Assembly: GCF_027887165.1 (NCBI RefSeq)
Contig: NC_077228.1
Span: 214,129,019-214,193,018, forward strand
DNA: 64,000 nt
Source of the DNA: Monodelphis domestica
Taxonomy: Eukaryota; Chordata; Mammalia; Didelphimorphia; Didelphidae
Direction of reading: 5' to 3'
The number at the start of each line of letters is the position of its first letter. Position 1 is the first letter of the stretch. Both the position numbers and the translations under genes were made by a program. A model generated the notes under the pieces. The model had not been told where the DNA came from. It did not search any database and saw only the letters and a list, made by a program, of their open reading frames with translations. Positions 56,726-64,000 of the stretch are shown piece after piece.

Positions 56726-56763
56726 TTCTATATGAAGATACACATCTTTAAGTATTATTATGG

Positions 56764-56920
56764 GGGTTAAGAGACTATAGAGATCCAGTCTTGGAGATGG
56801 AAGGTCCTAGGTTTAAATCTGGCTTCAAACACTTGCTAGGTCTTTGACTCTGGGCAAGTCACTTAATACTTAGTATTAATTCTAAGATAGAAAGTAAGGT
56901 TTGGTTTTTTTTTTTTAGTA
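56764..56920 (+). mobile_element. SINE subtype 1, internally deleted
   Basis: The body is recognisable (GGTCCTAGGTTTAAATC, CTGGGCAAGTCACTTAA), but the CCCATTGCCTAGCCC block is lost. Confidence 0.7.
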
Positions 56921-57049
56921 CTATTTAAATATTAGAGATGATGATGATAAAGCCATTTCCTATCCCCCAACTACTGTTTTCCCTCCCAAATTACTTTTTA
57001 TTTAACTACTTTGCAGATATTTATATTTATTAACTTCATAATTATAATG

Positions 57050-57150
57050 TACATGTTTATCTGCCTCCATAGAATATAATCTCCTTGAGTTTTTTATTCC
57101 CCAGTGCCTAGTACAAATTAAATGTTTAATAAATACATGTTGATTGATGT
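57050..57150 (+). repeat. L2-like 3' end
   Basis: GAATATAATCTCCTTGAG, CAGTGCCTAGTACAAATT, TTTAATAAATACATG. Confidence 0.5.
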
Positions 57151-57154
57151 GTGC

Positions 57155-58275
57155 CTTAGATGCATCCACTCTTTCCACTAATGTCAAGTGTGCTTATAAG
57201 AATGTGAGTCCAATTTTTATAGGGGAAATGTTTTATTTCTACTTGTCTTATTGGAAAAAATCAGATCTGGCCTTGTTAACTGTCATCTATGTTAAGGAAA
57301 ACCTCTGGAGAGCTAAGACCTCCAAAAAAATATCAGCTAAGCAGCATTGGATTATTACCACTCAGTCAACAAGGAAGATTTTATCCCCAGATATTAATGG
57401 GTGAGAAAGGACTTTAAAAGATCAGAAAAAGGCCCAAATGAAACTGGCAAAGGCTGGTTAATAGAGTTACATTGCCTGATTAAATTAGGGTTAATTTTCA
57501 AATACCAAAAGTAGTTGTTGCTTCCTCTAAACAGAGGGGCATCAGAGAAATCCTACCACTGGACCATGGAGACCATGAACCATGGCGACATGGATCAGAT
57601 CTATTATTTAGCAAAAATTAAACTTTCTTCTAGTCTAGGGTTCAGTGGACAAAAGGTTGATCTTCCTGCACAGGGATAAAGGAGACTGTTAAAATAGTGG
57701 AGAAAGGAGAGATGATACCCGGCTCCCTTAGGCTATCCTAATAAGAATTCATATTTTTCTTTGGCAATAAAATACAACACTGATTTTTCCAGTGTCCGGG
57801 CTATTTATAGTAATGGCAAGTATCAGAGAGCATTTGTTTCTGAGCCACTGGGACAGCTGGGTGCAGGGAACATTGTACTATGAGGAAAGAAATTAGACAG
57901 AGGCAACTTCTCAACTCCACTCATTTATCCACCTCTTTGGCCTAGCCAAGACCTCCCTTCTGGTCATACTGAACTCACTGGAGGTTCTGAATCTGTAGAT
58001 CCATTATTTTTTTCTCAGAAGTCCTTCTGATATTTCAAAATTATACATGAAGCAATTAGAGCAATAATTCAGAGAAGAGATTTATTTTGCCATTCCATAG
58101 ATTTGGAACCTGATCTCTAATTTTGAAGCACAGTCATTGGATAAAGGCTCAAGCCAGAGGCATGCTCTAACCATTCATTTATGCCTGAATGGTAAACAAA
58201 TACATAACATAACAGGTCCTTGTAGAACTTTTTATTGTAAGAATTTATTTTTATCCAAATATCCCTTTCTTTCTT
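57155..58275. other. Unassigned, about 1.1 kb
   Basis: No repeat or gene recognised. Confidence 0.35.
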
Positions 58276-58700
58276 TTTTTTTTTAAACCCTTACCTTCCA
58301 TCTTAGAATCAATGCTGTGTATTGGTTCCAAGGTAGAAGAGTGGTAAGGGCTAGGCTAGTGATGGTGAACCTTTTAGGGACCAAGTGCCCATACTGCACC
58401 TTTACATAGCATGTGAGCTGTCCCCTTACCCCAGACAGAGGAGGAAGGAACAGCTCCCATTGGGATGCTGGGCAGAGGGGTAGGTGATGGTGAAAAATGT
58501 CCTCAGGCATGGTAAAGAGGAGAAGGGAGCATCCCCCTTCAGCATGCTTGCCATAGGTTTGCCAACACAGAGCTAGGCAATAGGGGTTAAGTGACTTGCT
58601 CAGGGTCACATAACTAGGAAGTGTCTGAGGCCATATTTGAACCCAGGACCTTCCTCTCTGTGCCTGGCTCTCAATCCACTGAGCCATGTAGCTGCCCCCA
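58276..58700 (-). mobile_element. SINE subtype 1, split by a hAT MITE
   Basis: The tail half (58276-58356) and head half (58571-58700) rejoin at GGCTAGGC. Full length apart from the insertion. Confidence 0.85.
58357..58570. mobile_element. hAT MITE inside a SINE
   Basis: 214 bp; left TAGTGATGGTGAACC, right GGTTTGCCAACACAG. The flanks GGCTAGGC (58349-58356) and AGCTAGGC (58571-58578) match at 7 of 8. Confidence 0.82.
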
Positions 58701-58939
58701 AACAATCTTTTCAACATAAGCTACCATCACAGCACTCCATGGACTTTTTCATAGTTGGCTAAGTTCCTGACCAGTTCCTGGACTCCCTAGCCTCCAAAAG
58801 TGAAGAATTGGGGGGATTTCCAGGGAAATGATGAGTGAGAAGTATTAGATTTTGCCCAGCAGTCATTGAGGAAGGGATATATCCTTCAATAGTAATTTAA
58901 ATTTTTTTCTTAAACTTCTATGCATGTGTATTCCTAGGT

Positions 58940-59404
58940 GACAATAATAATAATAATAGCTAGAATTTATATAGTGCTTTATGATTTGCAAAGAGCTTTA
59001 CAAATATTAACTCATTTGATCTTCACAATTCTAGGAGAAAGATTCTAGCCCCATTTTTTTTAACCCTTCCTGTCTGTCTTAGAATCAAACCCAAGTATCT
59101 GTTCCAAGGCAGAAGAGTGGTAAGGACTAGGCAGTTGGGATTAAATTATTTGCCCAGGGTCAAACAGCTAATAAGTATCTGAAGTCAAATTTTTAACTTG
59201 AGTCCTCCTGATTACAGGTCTTGCTTTCTATCCACTGAGCCACCTAACTGCCTCTTGCTATTTCCACTTTACAGATGAGGAAAATAGAGCAGATAAAGGT
59301 TAGATGACTTGCCCCAGGTCATATAGCTAATAAGTATCCAAGGCCAGATTTGAACCAAAATCTTCCTAATTCCAGGTCTAGTGCTCTATTCACTGTGCTA
59401 CCTT
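58940..59404 (-). repeat. THER1/MIR-like SINE, split by a SINE
   Basis: The (AAT)n start, GCTAGAATTTATATAGTGC, GCAAAGAGCTTTACAAATATT, then after the SINE TTTCCACTTTACAGATGAGG and ATTTGAACCAAAATCTTCC. The order is that of THER1/MIR on the minus strand. Confidence 0.65.
59055..59254 (-). mobile_element. SINE subtype 1
   Basis: Near full length, inserted in the THER1-like copy just after the CCCCATTT run. Confidence 0.8.
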
Positions 59405-60285
59405 GTTGGATCTGAGAAAACCCATGAAAAAGGATATTAAAGTTGCCTGGAGTCCATCCATAGGGGCATGGACAAGAATCAAAGACATTTCCTTTAGTAG
59501 CCTGGCCAGGATATTGTCTGAGAGGAGCATGAAAGATTTGGCCTGAGTGACAGCAAGCAAGAGCGGATTTGGGATTTAAGGCAGCTGAGCTGGCAGGGAT
59601 GGCTTTGCCCAAGTCGGATGGGGAAATGAAAGAGAGGAACAGGAAACATCAGGGTGCTGAGCCAGCAGCTGAACTAAAGATTCTTGCCAAGGGAGCCTCT
59701 GCCAAGGGGAGAAGGGAGAAGAGTGAAGAGTGGGATCCAGAGGGAAACTAAGGATAAAGAGATGGAGCTTAGGAGCTGGGTCACAGACCAATAAGGTCAT
59801 TTAGGCCTCAGGCTGTTTTGCTTTCAGGAGATAGCTGGGGGTACAGACGACCTGGAAGGGAGAGAGGGCATGTATAACATTAGGATGATCCTCGATTTCT
59901 TTTTCTTCAGGAGCTGCCACCTAGGAATCTCAAATGGTTATTTAGAATTTCTGGTGCTATTTTGCACTTTCATCATGCCAATTTTAAAAGGCTGATTTGG
60001 GGGGGAGGTATAGAATGAATGGAGAACTGAGGTGATTAATCCTAAGGGAAAAGTAGCCTGTAAGGCAACTGTTTTCTAGAATCATCTTAGGTCTAAAAAT
60101 ACCTCTTGTACAGAAACTTATAATACTTTGCACAATATGTTTATAGATGTGGTGTCTTAGTTGGAGAAGAGGGATGGTAAGGGGAATTTGGAACTCTTTT
60201 ACACCACTTTCATTTCCTCTCTCCTTCCTCTGTCCCCCAGATCTGGAATCAAGTGTTAATCATTAAAAAACAACAACAACGAAGG
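59405..60285. other. Unassigned
   Basis: Nothing recognised; short purine-rich frames at 59569-59751 are unconvincing. Confidence 0.35.
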
Positions 60286-60518
60286 GGCAGCTAGGTGGCA
60301 CAATGGATAGAGTGCTAGGCCTGGAATCAGAAGGACCTGAGTTAAAAAGTTGACTTCATATACTTACTAGATGTATGACCTTGGGCAAGTCATTTAATCT
60401 TGCTTGCCTCACTTTCTTCATCTGGTAAAGAAGCTGGAGAAGAAAATGGCAAACCACTCCAGGATCTTTGTCAAGAAAATCATGAAGACTGGGACATGTC
60501 TGATTAACTAAACATCAA
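60286..60518 (+). mobile_element. SINE subtype 2
   Basis: A full-length copy with the tRNA-like head GGGGCAGCTAGGTGGCACAA and the tail GACATGTCTGATTAAC. Confidence 0.85.
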
Positions 60519-61789
60519 TAATAAAAAAGGACCCATGTGGCATAATCTTTGGATCTAAGGTCATGAAGAAATAACGTGACTTGGAGATGAAAGGATCATT
60601 AAAAAAAAAGCTAACTCAATTGAAAGCTACTAGGAGGAAGTAACCAACTTCAACAAGCAGTAGCTAGAAATAAATGGATTTGAACACCAACCTTTGTAAG
60701 AACAGTCATATATTAAAAAAACAAAAAACAAAAAAACAACCAAACAACACTCTTCTTATTCTAGACAGAGTACATTCAGAAACCAAACTTAGGAAATATT
60801 AGTCATACAACAATAATGCAACACCAAAAAGATACCACTATACTTGTTGGGCAAAGGATTGAGCCTCACAATCTAATGGAGACGATGATTCACAGTCCAT
60901 TTCCCATATCTGCCTTAAGCATCACTGAACAAATGGACTGGGCAGCCAGGACCTTGAATGAAAAAAAAAACACTTCAGAGTTTTTAGGACAGAATTCAAA
61001 TGACAATAGACCCATGTAAGGGAAGCTAGTGGCTTTCTTAGAGGTTAGCAGAACCAGAACAAGTTGAAAGCAGAGGAATCAATCTCTAGCTGTACCATTC
61101 AGAAGCAGCCTTGGTTAATGTAATTCCTTCAAAACAGAAATACAACAGATCAGGAAACATTTGCAGAAGCTAGCTTGGCCAGAACCACTAGGAAGATTAA
61201 GGAGTCAGGAAGAAGGTCCACCCTTCAATCCTGGGTAGGTTGCCTATATAGATTAGTGTATCTTTAAACAATGAGAAAAAATGAATTATTCATTTGTCTA
61301 TGATAAAGCTCTGGTAATTAACTGAATGGGAATCATAAGAAATATACATATTTCTCAGCTTTCAGCATAAAGAACTCATAAAAAATCACAGAAAAGCAGA
61401 AATTTAAAATACATACTTTATTCACTGTGGTCTAAACATAATAAAAATTATAATACATTAGTTAAGCTGTGTGGCTTTGTCCTGACATGTATATTCTCTG
61501 ATGAAGGCAGTTCAATCCTCTACCATGTTTCTTCATTTCAGAGTAAAGGTCTCTTACCTAGATTATTGGATAAGACTTGGTAGAGGAAGACTTCCTCCCC
61601 ATACTGCATGCTGAGGATCTGACCAACTGTAATATCCAAGTCCAGTGGCACCAGAATTGTCAGAGAAATAACCAGTGCTTTGCTTATGATAAGGATATGA
61701 CATTTCTTTTGCTAACATGGGACTGCCTAATGGGACTGCAGAGCTCCATCTAATCTGGATAGCAAGAATCCATTACCATAATTTGGATA
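60519..61789. other. Unassigned, about 1.3 kb
   Basis: A-rich runs near 60710-60740 and 60960. No element or gene recognised. Confidence 0.35.
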
Positions 61790-63010
61790 GTGATAGAGAT
61801 TAAACTCAGGATTTCTTTGGCATAAGGGAACTCTCAGGTAAGTAAACTTCTTTTACCAGTGCAAGCTGACACCTACTCTGTAACTGTAAATCTTGAAATT
61901 TCTCAGACTTGTGAATGTTAAAAATTTCCACATTGAGGAATCCTCCATTGGAACAAATTCCCTACTGGAAACATTCCCCATTTTGATGTGAGAACTCGCC
62001 AGGATCAGAAATGGGAGGACCTCTACTCCACCCATACTTAAGACTGCTTTAGGGGAGAAAACTCCTTACTAAACAATGAAAGTACTTGGACTCATGCTTA
62101 TTTATAATAAGGCAAGGAGTTCTTTGAGCCAAGCCTGTTTTTAGAATTGATACAATGGGATGCTAGGTACCTATAAAGGTTGGGCAGGTTTTCTCTTGAT
62201 GGGATTAGTCAACACAGCAGTGTTTTCTCTGGTTCAGACTTACTGAGGTGATTAGTCGACAGCTGAAATTCAGATGGGCTGTCTTTTAGAAAACATCTAC
62301 GGTGATTGGTAGATGGAAAAACTTAGGGGAGGTGACATAGGAAAAAAACCTCTATATAAGAAAAGGAATCTCTGGAGGCTGGGCTCCTTGGAGACAGATC
62401 CTTTTGGAGGAGGCCCTTTGAAGATCTCTTAAGAAGAAGTCCCTTGGGAGGCTGACTCTGGCTGGAACTCCCTCTGGAGAGACTGTTCCCCAGACATCCT
62501 TTCTTAAGACAAATATTGTGGTGAGTGATAAAAAACTGACTGATTCTCTCTCTCTTAAGACTCAGGTCTAGGCCATGTTGGCTTAAGGCCCTTCATACTT
62601 ATTTCCTTTTTCTCTCTTTCTCTCTTTTCTTTAATTCCTCATTGTATTACTAATTAAATTCTCTATAAAACCCAGTTGACTTGGGCATATTCATAATTTG
62701 GGAATATATTCCCTGGCGACCACCTTATAGTTGATTTAAAAACCAAGACACTGTAGTGAAACATATTTTCTGTAGTCAAATTTACTCTTCCACCATTTTA
62801 ACTCACTACGGTTTACAATCTCCAACTATTTTAAATATAACAGTTTATGAACATCAACTATTTTAATTATAACATAACTCACAGTTCTATAGGATTGCCT
62901 AGGACCCTGAGAGGTTAAATAATTTGATCACACAGCTAGTATGTATCAGAGACAAGGTTCAATCCAGTAGATCTTCCTGGCTTCAAAGCAAGCTTTCTAT
63001 CCATTATATC
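61790..63010 (-). repeat. Old MIR-like SINE split by a solo LTR
   Basis: 61790-61884 (GGGAACTCTCAGG...CACCTACTCTGTAAC) and 62879-63010 (TCACAGTTCTATAGGATTGCC...TTCAATCCAGTAGATCTTCC) form one copy of the series seen at 24985 and 53130. Confidence 0.6.
61885..62874 (+). mobile_element. Solo LTR, family A, with TAAC duplication
   Basis: 990 bp, TGTAAATCTTGAAATTTCTC to AATTATAACA, flanked exactly by TAAC (61881-61884 and 62875-62878). TATA box CTATATAAG at 62352-62360. It is closely similar to the 3' LTR at 35609-36703, so the two derive from one subfamily. Confidence 0.88.
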
Positions 63011-63047
63011 ATTCAAGTCAAATTGAAACTTTAAAAAATCTTGAGTA

Positions 63048-63198
63048 GTGGGCAATTAGGTAGCCCATAGATACTGCCTAAATGTGTGACCCTAGGCAAA
63101 TCACTTAATCCCCATCACCTAGCCTTTACTTCTCTTCTGTCTTAGAACAAATACATAGTGTTGATTCTCAGGCAGAAGATAAGAGTTTAGACAAAAAA
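63048..63198 (+). mobile_element. SINE subtype 1, internally deleted
   Basis: The head GGGCAATTAGGTAGCCC is joined to the AAATGTGTGACCCTAGGC body; the B-box part is missing. Confidence 0.7.
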
Positions 63199-63306
63199 AA
63201 ATCTTGGGAAAACAAATTAAAGGACAGTATATTATTGTGTCATATTATCATGTCAGAAATTACAAAGTGGATACTTTCAGAGAAAAGTTAAATCTCCGAA
63301 TTGATG

Positions 63307-63545
63307 GGGACATCTGGGTGGCACAGTGGTACTGAGCTTGAAATCAGGAAGACTCGTTTTCCTTAGTTCAAATCTAGCCTCACATACTTATTAGCTATGT
63401 GACTATGGGCAAGTAATTTAATCTTGTTTGCCTCAGTTTCCTCATCTGTAAGATGATCTGGAGAAGGAAATGGCAAACCACTCCAGTATCTCTGCCAAGA
63501 AAACTCCATTGAGTCAGACACAACTGAAATGACTGAACAACAACT
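63307..63545 (+). mobile_element. SINE subtype 2
   Basis: Full length, from GGGACATCTGGGTGGCACAG to GAGTCAGACACAACTGAAAT. Confidence 0.85.
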
Positions 63546-63547
63546 GA

Positions 63548-64000
63548 ACTGATGCAGAATGCATCAGTGAGCAGAACTAGGAAAACCATTTATACAATGA
63601 CAACATTAGTATAAAGAAAAATGACTGAAATTTAGGACTCTGGCAAGATCTACTTGAACGGATACAGAGTGAAATAAGCAGAACCAGGAGAACATTGTAC
63701 AAGGTAATAGCAAAAAGGTACTTTGTTCAATTGTCAAAGTCTTAGCTACTCTTAGTAATATGATGATCCAGGACAATTCTGAAGGACTAATGACAAAGGA
63801 TGCTATCCACCTCCAGAGAAAAACTATTGGAGTTAGAATGCAGACCAAAGCATACAATTTTTCATTTTAGTTTATTTGGGTTTTTATTTTAGAGTTTTGG
63901 TTTTATATGAGTATTTTCTCACAGTAATGATCAATATGGAAATGTGTTTTGCATGATGCCTGGGAAAGGGGAAGAAAAGGAGGAAGGAAGATAATTTGGA
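63548..64000 (+). mobile_element. L1 3' end, running off the window
   Basis: GATACAGAGTGAAATAAGC, GCAGAACCAGGAGAACATTG, TGATGATCCAGGACAATTC, CACCTCCAGAGAAAAAC, and a 3'UTR with a G/A-rich run at the window edge. Confidence 0.75.

Overview
The window looks like repeat-dense, AT-rich nuclear DNA of a marsupial. The evidence is the repeat repertoire: about twenty copies of a tRNA-derived SINE with pol III A and B boxes, a second tRNA-type SINE, L1 elements and their ORF1-only relatives (HAL1-like), old L2 and MIR/THER1-like fragments, hAT MITEs, and class I endogenous retroviral sequence with 4-bp target duplications. The species cannot be fixed by reading alone. Repeat family names are from memory and should be confirmed with RepeatMasker.

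I found no intact host protein-coding gene. Recognisable coding material is all broken: retroviral pol (30931-34253 +), a GAPDH retrocopy (36932-38605 -), L1/HAL1 ORF1 copies (9223-10392 -, 29426-30930 +, 45391-46935 -), the C-terminal piece of a hAT transposase (48346-48540 +), L1 ORF2 ends, and a 5' fragment of U2 snRNA (22200-22236 +). Three coding-like frames have no identified source.

Layout: 1-8 kb holds a solo LTR nested with a second LTR inside a coding-like frame, then SINEs and two hAT MITEs. 8.7-11.9 kb is an L1 3' end split by a HAL1-like element. 12-15.5 kb holds a solo LTR inside a SINE, then a third LTR with retroviral 3' sequence. 16-25 kb is L1 ends, SINEs and unassigned DNA. 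25.4-27.1 kb is a SINE/hAT/LTR complex with a locally copied insert. 29.4-36.9 kb is a HAL1-like element interrupted by a SINE and by the 3' half of a retrovirus. 36.9-39.2 kb is a GAPDH retrocopy and two L1 ends that all used one target site. 41-47.6 kb is an L1 end, two retroviral 3' ends pointing away from each other, and another HAL1-like element. 48-64 kb is a hAT transposon, LTRs, SINEs, MITEs and unassigned DNA.

Nothing here acts as an operon or pathway. The main interest is insertion history. Target-site duplications allow nesting to be reconstructed, show three L1-mediated insertions at one nick site, and show repeated hAT insertion into one 8-bp box of the SINE.
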